From positions 4,588,001 through 4,652,000 of the forward strand of contig OY804589.1 of the NCBI GenBank assembly GCA_963680875.1: 64,000 nt of DNA, in the 5' to 3' direction. Source of the DNA: Bathymodiolus brooksi. Lineage: Eukaryota > Mollusca > Bivalvia > Mytilida > Modiolidae. The notes beneath the pieces were generated by a model that ran no database searches, was not told the DNA's origin, and saw only the letters and a program-made list of their open reading frames with translations. How positions within the stretch are numbered: position 1 is the stretch's first letter; each line of letters starts with the position of its first letter. Positions 23,701 through 38,879 of this stretch are shown in pieces. The position numbers and the translations under genes are program-made.

Positions 23701-26700
23701 TCCAGGACATTAACAAAATGACCAGCATTTACAAATATGGATACTTAGGTTGCAATAACTCTTTCTCCGGCACATTAACAAAATGACCAGCATTGTGCAA
23801 ATATGGATACTTAGGTTGCAATAACTCTTTCTCCAGGACATTAACAAAATGACCAGGATTTACAAATATGGATACTTAGGTTGCAATAACTCTTTCTCCG
23901 GGACATTAACAAAATGACCAGCATTTACAAATATGGATACTTAGGATGCAATAACTCTTTCTCCGGGACATTAACAAAATGACCAGCATTTACAAATATG
24001 GATATTTAGGTTGCAATAACTCTTTCTCCAGGACATTAACAAAATGACCAGCATTTACAAATATGGATACTTAGGTTGCAATAACTCTTTCTCCAGGACA
24101 TTAACAAAATAACCAGCATTTACGAATATGGATACTTAGGTTGCAATAACTCTTTCTCCGGGACATTAACAAAATGACCAGCATTTACAAATATGGATAC
24201 TTAGGTTGCAATAACTCTTTCTCCGGGACATTAACAAAATGACCAGCATTTACAAATATGGATGCTTAGGTTGCAATAACTCTTTCTCCAGATATTAACA
24301 AAATGACCAGCATTTACAAATATGCATACTTAGATTGCAATAACTCTTTCTCCAGGACATTAACAAAATGACCAGCATTTACAAATATGGATACTTAGGT
24401 TGCAATAACTCTTTCTCCAGGACATTAACAAAATGACCAGCATTTACAAATATGGATACTTAGGTTGCAATAACTCTTTCTCCGGGACATTAACAAAATG
24501 ACCAGCATTTACGAATATGGATACTTGGGTTGCAATAACTCTTTCTCCGGGACATTAACAAAATGACCAGCATTTACAAATATGGATACTTAGGTTGCAA
24601 TAACTCTTTCTCCAGGACATTAACAAAATGACCAGCATTTACAAATATGGATACTTAGGTTGCAATAACTCTTTCTCCGGGACATTAACAAAATGACCAG
24701 CATTTACGAATATGGATACTTGGGTTGCAATAACTCTTTCTCCAGGACATTAACAAAATGACCAGCATTTACAAATATGGATACTTGGGTTGCAATAACT
24801 CTTTCTCCGGGACATTAACAAAATGACCAGCATTTACAAATATGGATACTTAGGATGCAATAACTCTTTCTCCGGGACATTAACAAAATGACCAGCATTT
24901 ACAAATATGGATATTTAGGTTGCAATAACTCTTTCTCCAGGACATTAACAAAATGACCAGCATTTACAAATATGGATACTTAGGTTGCAATAACTCTTTC
25001 TCCAGGACATTAACAAAATAACCAGCATTTACGAATATGGATACTTAGGTTGCAATAACTCTTTCTCCGGGACATTAACAAAATGACCAGCATTTACAAA
25101 TATGGATACTTAGGTTGCAATAACTCTTTCTCCGGGACATTAACAAAATGACCAGCATTTACAAATATGGATGCTTAGGTTGCAATAACTCTTTCTCCAG
25201 ATATTAACAAAATGACCAGCATTTACAAATATGCATACTTAGATTGCAATAACTCTTTCTCCGGGACATTAACAAAATGACCAGCATTTACAAATATGGA
25301 TACTTAGGTTGCAATAACTCTTTCTCCAGGACATTAACAAAATGACCAGCATTTACAAATATGGATACTTAGGTTGCAATAACTCTTTCTCCGGGACATT
25401 AACAAAATGACCAGCATTTACGAATATGGATACTTGGGTTGCAATAACTCTTTCTCCAGGACATTAACAAAATGACCAGCATTTACAAATATGGATACTT
25501 AGGTTGCAATAACTCTTTCTCCAGGACATTAACAAAATGACCAGAATTTACAAATATGGATACTTAGGTTGCAATAACTCTTTCTCCGGGACATTAACAA
25601 AATGACCAGCATTTACAAATATGGATACTTAGGATGCAATAACTCTTTCTCCGGGACATTAACAAAATGACCAGCATTTACAAATATGGATATTTAGGTT
25701 GCAATAACTCTTTCTCCGGGACATTAACAAAATGACCAGCATTTACAAATATGGATACTTAGGTTGCAATAACTCTTTCTCCAGGACATTAACAAAATGA
25801 CCAGCATTTACAAATATGGATACTTAGGTTGCAATAACTCTTTCTCCAGGACATTAACAAAATGACCAGCATTTACGAATATGGATACTTGGGTTGCAAT
25901 AACTCTTTATCCAGGACATTAACAAAATGACCAGCATTTACAAATATGGATACTTAGGTTGCAATAACTCTTTCTCCAGGACATTAACAAAATGACCAGC
26001 ATTTACAAATATGGATACTTAGGTTGCAATAACTCTTTCTCCGGCACATTAACAAAATGACCAGCATTGTGCAAATATTGATACTTAGGTTGCAATAACT
26101 CTTTCTCCAGGACATTAACAAAATGACCAGCATTTACAAATATGGATACTTAGGTTGCAATAACTCTTTCTCCGGGACATTAACAAAATGACCAGCATTT
26201 ACAAATATGGATACTTAGGATGCAATAACTCTTTCTCCGGGACATTAACAAAATGACCAGCATTTACAAATATGGATATTTAGGTTGCAATAACTCTTTC
26301 TCCAGGACATTAACAAAATGACCAGCATTTACAAATATGGATACTTAGGTTGCAATAACTCTTTCTCCAGGACATTAACAAAATAACCAGCATTTACGAA
26401 TATGGATACTTAGGTTGCAATAACTCTTTCTCCGGGACATTAACAAAATGACCAGCATTTACAAATATGGATGCTTAGGTTGCAATAACTCTTTCTCCAG
26501 ATATTAACAAAATGACCAGCATTTACAAATATGCATACTTAGATTGCAATAACTCTTTCTCCAGGACATTAACAAAATGACCAGCATTTACAAATATGGA
26601 TACTTAGGTTGCAATAACTCTTTCTCCAGGACATTAACAAAATGACCAGCATTTACAAATATGGATACTTAGGTTGCAATAACTCTTTCTCCGGGACATT

Positions 26701-29700
26701 AACAAAATGACCAGCATTTACGAATATGGATACTTGGGTTGCAATAACTCTTTCTCCAGGACATTAACAAAATGACCAGCATTTACAAATATGGATACTT
26801 AGGTTGCAATAACTCTTTCTCCAGGACATTAACAAAATGACCAGCATTTACAAATATGGATACTTAGGTTGCAATAACTCTTTCTCCGGGACATTAACAA
26901 AATGACCAGCATTTACAAATATGGATACTTAGGATGCAATAACTCTTTCTCCAGGACATTAACAAAATGACCAGCATTTACAAATATGGATATTTAGGTT
27001 GCAATAACTCTTTCTCCGGGACATTAACAAAATGACCAGCATTTACAAATATGGATACTTAGGTTGCAATAACTCTTTCTCCAGGACATTAACAAAATGA
27101 CCAGCATTTACGAATATGAATACTTAGGTTGCAATAACTCTTTCTCCGGGACATTAACAAAATGACCAGCATTTACAAATATGGATACTTAGGTTGCAAT
27201 AACTCTTTCTCCAGGACATTAACAAAATGACCAGCATTTACAAATATGGATACTTAGATTGCAATAACTCTTTCTCCGGGACATTAACAAAATGACCAGC
27301 ATTTACAAATATGGATACTTAGGTTGCAATAACTCTTTCTCCAGGACATTAACAAAATGACCAGCATTTACAAATATGGATACTTAGGTTGCAATAACTC
27401 TTTCTCCAGGACATTAACAAAATGACCAGCATTTACGAATATGGATACTTGGGTTGCAATAACTCTTTATCCAGGACATTAACAAAATGACCAGCATTTA
27501 CAAATATGGATACTTAGGTTGCAATAACTCTTTCTCCAGGACATTAACAAAATGACCAGCATTTACAAATATGGATACTTAGGTTGCAATAACTCTTTCT
27601 CCGGCACATTAACAAAATGACCAGCATTTACAAATATGGATACTTAGGTTGCAATAACTCTTTCTCCAGGACATTAACAAAATGACCAGCATTTACAAAT
27701 ATGGATACTTAGGTTGCAATAACTCTTTCTCCGGGACATTAACAAAATGACCAGCATTTACAAATATGGATACTTAGGATGCAATAACTCTTTCTCCGGG
27801 ACATTAACAAAATGACCAGCATTTACAAATATGGATATTTAGGTTGCAATAACACTTTCTCCAGGACATTAACAAAATGACCAGCATTTACAAATATGGA
27901 TACTTAGGTTGCAATAACTCTTTCTCCGGGACATTAACAAAATGACCAGCATTTACAAATATGGATACTTAGGTTGCAATAACTCTTTCTCCAGATATTA
28001 ACAAAATGACCAGCATTTACAAATATGCATACTTAGATTGCAATAACTCTTTCTCCAGGACATTAACAAAATGACCAGCATTTACAAATATGGATACTTA
28101 GGTTGCAATAACTCTTTCTCCAGACATTAACAAAATGACCAGCATTTACAAATATGGATACTTAGGTTGCAATAACTCTTTCTCCGGGACATTAACAAAA
28201 TGACCAGCATTTACGAATATGGATACTTGGGTTGCAATAACTCTTTCTCCAGGACATTAACAAAATGACCAGCATTTACAAATATGGATACTTAGGTTGC
28301 AATAACTCTTTCTCCAGGACATTAACAAAATGACCAGCATTTACAAATATGGATACTTAGGTTGCAATAACTCTTTCTCCAGGACATTAACAAAATGACC
28401 AGCATTTACAAATATGGATACTTAGGATGCAATAACTCTTTCTCCAGGACATTAACAAAATGACCAGCATTTACAAATATGGATATTTAGGTTGCAATAA
28501 CTCTTTCTCCGGGACATTAACAAAATGACCAGCATTTACAAATATGGATACTTAGGTTGCAATAACTCTTTCTCCAGGACATTAACAAAATGACCAGCAT
28601 TTACGAATATGAATACTTAGGTTGCAATAACTCTTTCTCTGGGACATTAACAAAATGACCAGCATTTACAAATATGGATACTTAGGTTGCAATAACTCTT
28701 TCTCCAGGACATTAACAAAATGACCAGCATTTACAAATATGGATACTTAGATTGCAATAACTCTTTCTCCGGGACATTAACAAAATGACCAGCATTTACA
28801 AATATGGATACTTAGGTTGCAATAACTCTTTCTCTAGGACATTAACAAAATGACCAGCATTTACAAATATGGATACTTAGGTTGCAATAACTCTTTCTCC
28901 AGGACATTAACAAAATGACCAGCATTTACGAATATGGATACTTGGGTTGTAATAACTCTTTATCCAGGACATTAACAAAATGACCAGCATTTACAAATAT
29001 GGATACTTAGGTTGCAATAACTCTTTCTCCAGGACATTAACAAAATGACCAGCATTTACAAATATGGATACTTAGGTTGCAATAACTCTTTCTCCGGCAC
29101 ATTAACAAAATGACCAGCATTTACAAATATGGATACTTAGGTTGCAATAACTCTTTCTCCAGGACATTAACAAAATGACCAGCATTTACAAATATGGATA
29201 CTTAGGTTGCAATAACTCTTTCTCCGGGACATTAACAAAATGACCAGCATTTACAAATATGGATACTTAGGATGCAATAACTCTTTCTCCGGGACATTAA
29301 CAAAATGACCAGCATTTACAAATATGGATATTTAGGTTGCAATAACACTTTCTCCAGGACATTAACAAAATGACCAGCATTTCCAAATATGGATACTTAG
29401 GTTGCAATAACTCTTTCTCCGGGACATTAACAAAATGACCAGCATTTACAAATATGGATACTTAGGTTGCAATAACTCTTTCTCCAGATATTAACAAAAT
29501 GACCAGCATTTACAAATATGCATACTTAGATTGCAATAACTCTTTCTCCGGGACATTAACAAAATGACCAGCATTTACAAATATGGATACTTAGGTTGCA
29601 ATAACTCTTTCTCCAGGACATTAACAAAATGACCAGCATTTACAAATATGGATACTTAGGTTGCAATAACTCTTTCTCCGGGACATTAACAAAATGACCA

Positions 29701-32700
29701 GCATTTACGAATATGGATACTTGGGTTGCAATAACTCTTTCTCCAGGACATTAACAAAATGACCAGCATTTACAAATATGGATACTTGGGTTGCAATAAC
29801 TCTTTCTCCGGGACATTAACAAAATGACCAGCATTTACAAATATCGATACTTAGGATGCAATAACTCTTTCTCCGGGACATTAACAAAATGACCAGCATT
29901 TACAAATATGGATATTTAGGTTGCAATAACTCTTTCTCCAGGACATTAACAAAATGACCAGCATTTACAAATATGGATACTTAGGTTGCAATAACTCTTT
30001 CTCCAGGACATTAACAAAATAACCAGCATTTACGAATATGGATACTTAGGTTGCAATAACTCTTTCTCCGGGACATTATCAAAATGACCAGCATTTACAA
30101 ATATGGATACTTAGGTTGCAATAACTCTTTCTCCGGGACATTAACAAAATGACCAGCATTTACAAATATGGATGCTTAGGTTGCAATAACTCTTTCTCCA
30201 GATATTAACAAAATGACCAGCATTTACAAATATGCATACTTAGATTGCAATAACTCTTTCTCCGGGACATTAACAAAATGACCAGCATTTACAAATATGG
30301 ATACTTAGGTTGCAATAACTCTTTCTCCAGGACATTAACAAAATGACCAGCATTTACAAATATGGATACTTAGGTTGCAATAACTCTTTCTCCGGGACAT
30401 TAACAAAATGACCAGCATTTACGAATATGGATACTTGGGTTGCAATAACTCTTTCTCCAGGACATTAACAAAATGACCAGCATTTACAAATATGGATACT
30501 TAGGTTGCAATAACTCTTTCTCCAGGACATTAACAAAATGACCAGCATTTACAAATATGGATACTTAGGTTGCAATAACTCTTTCTCCGGGACATTAACA
30601 AAATGACCAGCATTTACAAATATGGATACTTAGGATGCAATAACTCTTTCTCCGGGACATTAACAAAATGACCAGCATTTACAAATATGGATATTTAGGT
30701 TGCAATAACTCTTTCTCCGGGACATTAACAAAATGACCAGCATTTACAAATATGGATACTTAGGTTGCAATAACTCTTTCTCCAGGACATTAACAAAATG
30801 ACCAGCATTTACAAATATGGATACTTAGATTGCAATAACTCTTTCTCCGGGACATTAACAAAATGACCAGCATTTACAAATATGGATACTTAGGTTGCAA
30901 TAACTCTTTCTCCAGGACATTAACAAAATGACCAGCATTTACAAATATGGATACTTAGGTTGCAATAACTCTTTCTCCAGGACATTAACAAAATGACCAG
31001 CATTTACGAATATGGATACTTGGGTTGCAATAACTCTTTATCCAGGACATTAACAAAATGACCAGCATTTACAAATATGGATACTTAGGTTGCAATAACT
31101 CTTTCTCCAGGACATTAACAAAATGACCAGCATTTACAAATATGGATACTTAGGTTGCAATAACTCTTTCTCCGGCACATTAACAAAATGACCAGCATTG
31201 TGCAAATATGGATACTTAGGTTGCAATAACTCTTTCTCCAGGACATTAACAAAATGACCAGCATTTACAAATATGGATACTTAGGTTGCAATAACTCTTT
31301 CTCCGGGACATTAACAAAATGACCAGCATTTACAAATATGGATACTTAGGATGCAATAACTCTTTCTCCGGGACATTAACAAAATGACCAGCATTTACAA
31401 ATATGGATATTTAGGTTGCAATAACTCTTTCTCCAGGACATTAACAAAATGACCAGCATTTACAAATATGGATACTTAGGTTGCAATAACTCTTTCTCCA
31501 GGACATTAACAAAATAACCAGCATTTACGAATATGGATACTTAGGTTGCAATAACTCTTTCTCCGGGACATTAACAAAATGACCAGCATTTACAAATATG
31601 GATACTTAGGTTGCAATAACTCTTTCTCCGGGACATTAACAAAATGACCAGCATTTACAAATATGGATGCTTAGGTTGCAATAACTCTTTCTCCAGATAT
31701 TAACAAAATGACCAGCATTTACAAATATGCATACTTAGATTGCAATAACTCTTTCTCCAGGACATTAACAAAATGACCAGCATTTACAAATATGGATACT
31801 TAGGTTGCAATAACTCTTTCTCCAGGACATTAACAAAATGACCAGCATTTACAAATATGGATACTTAGGTTGCAATAACTCTTTCTCCGGGACATTAACA
31901 AAATGACCAGCATTTACGAATATGGATACTTGGGTTGCAATAACTCTTTCTCCAGGACATTAACAAAATGACCAGCATTTACAAATATGGATACTTAGGT
32001 TGCAATAACTCTTTCTCCAGGACATTAACAAAATGACCAGCATTTACAAATATGGATACTTAGGTTGCAATAACTCTTTCTCCGGGACATTAACAAAATG
32101 ACCAGCATTTACAAATATGGATACTTAGGATGCAATAACTCTTTCTCCGGGACATTAACAAAATGACCAGCATTTACAAATATGGATATTTAGGTTGCAA
32201 TAACTCTTTCTCCGGGACATTAACAAAATGACCAGCATTTACAAATATGGATACTTAGGTTGCAATAACTCTTTCTCCAGGACATTAACAAAATGACCAG
32301 CATTTACGAATATGAATACTTAGGTTGCAATAACTCTTTCTCCGGGACATTAACAAAATGACCAGCATTTACAAATATGGATACTTAGGTTGCAATAACT
32401 CTTTCTCCAGGACATTAACAAAATGACCAGCATTTACAAATATGGATACTTAGATTGCAATAACTCTTTCTCCGGGACATTAACAAAATGACCAGCATTT
32501 ACAAATATGGATACTTAGGTTGCAATAACTCTTTCTCCAGGACATTAACAAAATGACCAGCATTTACAAATATGGATACTTAGGTTGCAATAACTCTTTC
32601 TCCAGGACATTAACAAAATGACCAGCATTTACGAATATGGATACTTGGGTTGCAATAACTCTTTATCCAGGACATTAACAAAATGACCAGCATTTACAAA

Positions 32701-33354
32701 TATGGATACTTAGGTTGCAATAACTCTTTCTCCAGGACATTAACAAAATGACCAGCATTTACAAATATGGATACTTAGGTTGCAATAACTCTTTCTCCGG
32801 CACATTAACAAAATGACCAGCATTGTGCAAATATGGATACTTAGGTTGCAATAACTCTTTCTCCAGGACATTAACAAAATGACCAGCATTTACAAATATG
32901 GATACATAGGTTGCAATAACTCTTTCTCCGGGACATTAACAAAATGACCAGCATTTACAAATATGGATACTTAGGATGCAATAACTCTTTCTCCGGGACA
33001 TTAACAAAATGACCAGCATTTACAAATATGGATATTTAGGTTGCAATAACTCTTTCTCCAGGACATTAACAAAATGACCAGCATTTACAAATATGGATAC
33101 TTAGGTTGCAATAACTCTTTCTCCAGGACATTAACAAAATAACCAGCATTTACGAATATGGATACTTAGGTTGCAATAACTCTTTCTCCGGGACATTAAC
33201 AAAATGACCAGCATTTACAAATATGGATACTTAGGTTGCAATAACTCTTTCTCCGGGACATTAACAAAATGACCAGCATTTACAAATATGGATGCTTAGG
33301 TTGCAATAACTCTTTCTCCAGATATTAACAAAATGACCAGCATTTACAAATATG
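15615..33354 (+). repeat. Zone dominated by a variable higher-order repeat, core spacing about 1495 bp (23 monomers)
   Basis: The diagnostic 64-bp monomer (CCAGATATT followed by GCATACTTAGATT) recurs at 15615, 17110, 18604, 19383, 20813, 22633, 24324, 25233, 26533, 28027, 29520, 30234, 31729 and 33354. Spacings of 1493-1495 occur repeatedly; others are 714, 779, 909, 1300, 1430, 1625, 1691 and 1820, each within 2 bp of a multiple of 65. Between markers a recognisable order recurs: TACGAAT with TTGGG, then GGATGC, then GATATTTAGG, often TATGAATAC, TAGATT, TTTATCC, CCGGCAC with CATTGTGC, and so on. Insertions and deletions of whole sub-blocks explain the variable length. Confidence 0.85.
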
Positions 33355-33549
33355 CATACTTAGATTGCAATAACTCTTTCTCCAGGACATTAACAAAATG
33401 ACCAGCATTTACAAATATGGATACTTAGGTTGCAATAACTCTTTCTCCAGGACATTAACAAAATGACCAGCATTTACAAATATGGATACTTAGGTTGCAA
33501 TAACTCTTTCTCCGGGACATTAACAAAATGACCAGCATTTACGAATATG

Positions 33550-34750
33550 GATACTTGGGTTGCAATAACTCTTTCTCCAGGACATTAACAAAATGACCAG
33601 CATTTACAAATATGGATACTTAGGTTGCAATAACTCTTTCTCCAGGACATTAACAAAATGACCAGCATTTACAAATATGGATACTTAGGTTGCAATAACT
33701 CTTTCTCCGGGAAATTAACAAAATGACCAGCATTTACAAATATGGATACTTAGGATGCAATAACTCTTTCTCCGGGACATTAACAAAATGACCAGCATTT
33801 ACAAATATGGATATTTAGGTTGCAATAACTCTTTCTCCGGGACATTAACAAAATGACCAGCATTTACAAATATGGATACTTAGGTTGCAATAACTCTTTC
33901 TCCAGGACATTAACAAAATGACCAGCATTTACGAATATGAATACTTAGGTTGCAATAACTCTTTCTCCAGGACATTAACAAAATGACCAGCATTTACAAA
34001 TATGGATACTTAGGTTGCAATAACTCTTTCTCCGGGACATTAACAAAATGACCAGCATTTACGAATATGGATACTTGGGTTGCAATAACTCTTTCTCCAG
34101 GACATTAACAAAATGACCAGCATTTACAAATATGGATACTTAGGTTGCAATAACTCTTTCTCCAGGACATTAACAAAATGACCAGCATTTACAAATATGG
34201 ATACTTAGGTTGCAATAACTCTTTCTCCGGGAAATTAACAAAATGACCAGCATTTACAAATATGGATACTTAGGATGCAATAACTCTTTCTCCGGGACAT
34301 TAACAAAATGACCAGCATTTACAAATATGGATATTTAGGTTGCAATAACTCTTTCTCCGGGACATTAACAAAATGACCAGCATTTACAAATATGGATACT
34401 TAGGTTGCAATAACTCTTTCTCCAGGACATTAACAAAATGACCAGCATTTACGAATATGAATACTTAGGTTGCAATAACTCTTTCTCCGGGACATTAACA
34501 AAATGACCAGCATTTACAAATATGGATACTTAGGTTGCAATAACTCTTTCTCCAGGACATTAACAAAATGACCAGCATTTACAAATATGGATACTTAGGT
34601 TGCAATAACTCTTTCTCCAGGACATTAACAAAATGACCAGCATTTACGAATATGGATACTTGGGTTGCAATAACTCTTTATCCAGGACATTAACAAAATG
34701 ACCAGCATTTACAAATATGGATACTTAGGTTGCAATAACTCTTTCTCCAG
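33550..34750 (+). repeat. 8-monomer (520 bp) tandem duplication marked by GGGAAATTAAC
   Basis: The rare variant GAAATTAACA occurs at 33711 and again at 34231, exactly 520 bp (8 monomers) later, with the same neighbouring variants (TACGAAT/TTGGG before; GGATGC, GATATTTAGG and TATGAATAC after). It appears once more at 35726, 1495 bp further on. This local short duplication is set within the longer 23-monomer rhythm. Confidence 0.85.
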
Positions 34751-37700
34751 GACATTAACAAAATGACCAGCATTTACAAATATGGATACTTAGGTTGCAA
34801 TAACTCTTTCTCCGGCACATTAACAAAATGACCAGCATTGTGCAAATATGGATACTTAGGTTGCAATAACTCTTTCTCCAGGACATTAACAAAATGACCA
34901 GCATTTACAAATATGGATACATAGGTTGCAATAACTCTTTCTCCGGGACATTAACAAAATGACCAGCATTTACAAATATGGATACTTAGGATGCAATAAC
35001 TCTTTCTCCGGGACATTAACAAAATGACCAGCATTTACAAATATGGATATTTAGGTTGCAATAACTCTTTCTCCAGGACATTAACAAAATGACCAGCATT
35101 TACAAATATGGATACTTAGGTTGCAATAACTCTTTCTCCAGGACATTAACAAAATAACCAGCATTTACGAATATGGATACTTAGGTTGCAATAACTCTTT
35201 CTCCGGGACATTAACAAAATGACCAGCATTTACAAATATGGATACTTAGGTTGCAATAACTCTTTCTCCGGGACATTAACAAAATGACCAGCATTTACAA
35301 ATATGGATGCTTAGGTTGCAATAACTCTTTCTCCAGATATTAACAAAATGACCAGCATTTACAAATATGCATACTTAGATTGCAATAACTCTTTCTCCAG
35401 GACATTAACAAAATGACCAGCATTTACAAATATGGATACTTAGGTTGCAATAACTCTTTCTCCAGGACATTAACAAAATGACCAGCATTTACAAATATGG
35501 ATACTTAGGTTGCAATAACTCTTTCTCCGGGACATTAACAAAATGACCAGCATTTACGAATATGGATACTTGGGTTGCAATAACTCTTTCTCCAGGACAT
35601 TAACAAAATGACCAGCATTTACAAATATGGATACTTAGGTTGCAATAACTCTTTCTCCAGGACATTAACAAAATGACCAGCATTTACAAATATGGATACT
35701 TAGGTTGCAATAACTCTTTCTCCGGGAAATTAACAAAATGACCAGCATTTACAAATATGGATACTTAGGATGCAATAACTCTTTCTCCGGGACATTAACA
35801 AAATGACCAGCATTTACAAATATGGATATTTAGGTTGCAATAACTCTTTCTCCGGGACATTAACAAAATGACCAGCATTTACAAATATGGATACTTAGGT
35901 TGCAATAACTCTTTCTCCAGGACATTAACAAAATGACCAGCATTTACGAATATGAATACTTAGGTTGCAATAACTCTTTCTCCGGGACATTAACAAAATG
36001 ACCAGCATTTACAAATATGGATACTTAGGTTGCAATAACTCTTTCTCCAGGACATTAACAAAATGACCAGCATTTACAAATATGGATACTTAGATTGCAA
36101 TAACTCTTTCTCCGGGACATTAACAAAATGACCAGCATTTACAAATATGGATACTTAGGTTGCAATAACTCTTTCTCCAGGACATTAACAAAATGACCAG
36201 CATTTACAAATATGGATACTTAGGTTGCAATAACTCTTTCTCCAGGACATTAACAAAATGACCAGCATTTACGAATATGGATACTTGGGTTGCAATAACT
36301 CTTTATCCAGGACATTAACAAAATGACCAGCATTTACAAATATGGATACTTAGGTTGCAATAACTCTTTCTCCAGGACATTAACAAAATGACCAGCATTT
36401 ACAAATATGGATACTTAGGTTGCAATAACTCTTTCTCCAGGACATTAACAAAATGACCAGCATTAACAAATATGGATACTTAGGTTGCAATAACTCTTTC
36501 TCCGGCACATTAACAAAATGACCAGCATTGTGCAAATATGGATACTTAGGTTGCAATAACTCTTTCTCCAGGACATTAACAAAATGACCAGCATTTACAA
36601 ATATGGATACATAGGTTGCAATAACTCTTTCTCCGGGACATTAACAAAATGACCAGCATTTACAAATATGGATACTTAGGATGCAATAACTCTTTCTCCG
36701 GGACATTAACAAAATGACTAGCATTTACAAATATGGATATTTAGGTTGCAATAACTCTTTCTCCAGGACATTAACAAAATGACCAGCATTTACAAATATG
36801 GATACTTAGGTTGCAATAACTCTTTCTCCAGGACATTAACAAAATAACCAGCATTTACGAATATGGATACTTAGGTTGCAATAACTCTTTCTCCGGGACA
36901 TTAACAAAATGACCAGCATTTACAAATATGGATACTTAGGTTGCAATAACTCTTTCTCCGGGACATTAACAAAATGACCAGCATTTACAAATATGGATGC
37001 TTAGGTTGCAATAACTCTTTCTCCAGATATTAACAAAATGACCAGCATTTACAAATATGCATACTTAGATTGCAATAACTCTTTCTCCAGGACATTAACA
37101 AAATGACCAGCATTTACAAATATGGATACTTAGGTTGCAATAACTCTTTCTCCAGGACATTAACAAAATGACCAGCATTTACAAATATGGATACTTAGGT
37201 TGCAATAACTCTTTCTCCGGGACATTAACAAAATGACCAGCATTTACGAATATGGATACTTGGGTTGCAATAACTCTTTCTCCAGGACATTAACAAAATG
37301 ACCAGCATTTACAAATATGGATACTTAGGTTGCAATAACTCTTTCTCCAGGACATTAACAAAATGACCAGCATTTACAAATATGGATACTTAGGTTGCAA
37401 TAACTCTTTCTCCGGGACATTAACAAAATGACCAGCATTTACAAATATGGATACTTAGGATGCAATAACTCTTTCTCCGGGACATTAACAAAATGACCAG
37501 CATTTACAAATATGGATATTTAGGTTGCAATAACTCTTTCTCCGGGACATTAACAAAATGACCAGCATTTACAAATATGGATACTTAGGTTGCAATAACT
37601 CTTTCTCCAGGACATTAACAAAATGACCAGCATTTACGAATATGAATACTTAGGTTGCAATAACTCTTTCTCCAGGACATTAACAAAATGACCAGCATTT

Positions 37701-38879
37701 ACAAATATGGATACTTAGGTTGCAATAACTCTTTCTCCAGGACATTAACAAAATGACCAGCATTTACAAATATGGATACTTAGATTGCAATAACTCTTTC
37801 TCCGGGACATTAACAAAATGACCAGCATTTACAAATATGGATACTTAGGTTGCAATAACTCTTTCTCCAGGACATTAACAAAATGACCAGCATTTACAAA
37901 TATGGATACTTAGGTTGCAATAACTCTTTCTCCAGGACATTAACAAAATGACCAGCATTTACGAATATGGATACTTGGGTTGCAATAACTCTTTATCCAG
38001 GACATTAACAAAATGACCAGCATTTACAAATATGGATACTTAGGTTGCAATAACTCTTTCTCCAGGACATTAACAAAATGACCAGCATTTACAAATATGG
38101 ATACTTAGGTTGCAATAACTCTTTCTCCAGGACATTAACAAAATGACCAGCATTTACAAATATGGATACTTAGGTTGCAATAACTCTTTCTCCGGCACAT
38201 TAACAAAATGACCAGCATTTACAAATATGGATACTTAGGTTGCAATAACTCTTTCTCCAGGACATTAACAAAATGACCAGCATTTACAAATATGGATACT
38301 TAGGTTGCAATAACTCTTTCTCCGGGACATTAACAAAATGACCAGCATTTACAAATATGGATACTTAGGATGCAATAACTCTTTCTCCGGGACATTAACA
38401 AAATGACCAGCATTTACAAATATGGATACTTAGATTGCAATAACTCTTTCTCCGGGACATTAACAAAATGACCAGCATTGTGCAAATATGGATACTTAGG
38501 TTGCAATAACTCTTTATCCAGGACATTAACAAAATGACCAGCATTTACAAATATGGATACTTAGGTTGCAATAACTCTTTCTCCAGGACATTAACAAAAT
38601 GACCAGCATTTACAAATATGGATACTTAGGTTGCAATAACTCTTTCTCCGGCACATTAACAAAATGACCAGCATTGTGCAAATATGGATACTTAGGTTGC
38701 AATAACTCTTTCTCCGGGACATTAACAAAATGACCAGCATTTACAAATATGGATACTTAGGTTGCAATAACTCTTTCTCCGGGACATTAACAAAATGACC
38801 AGCATTTACAAATATGGATGCTTAGGTTGCAATAACTCTTTCTCCAGATATTAACAAAATGACCAGCATTTACAAATAT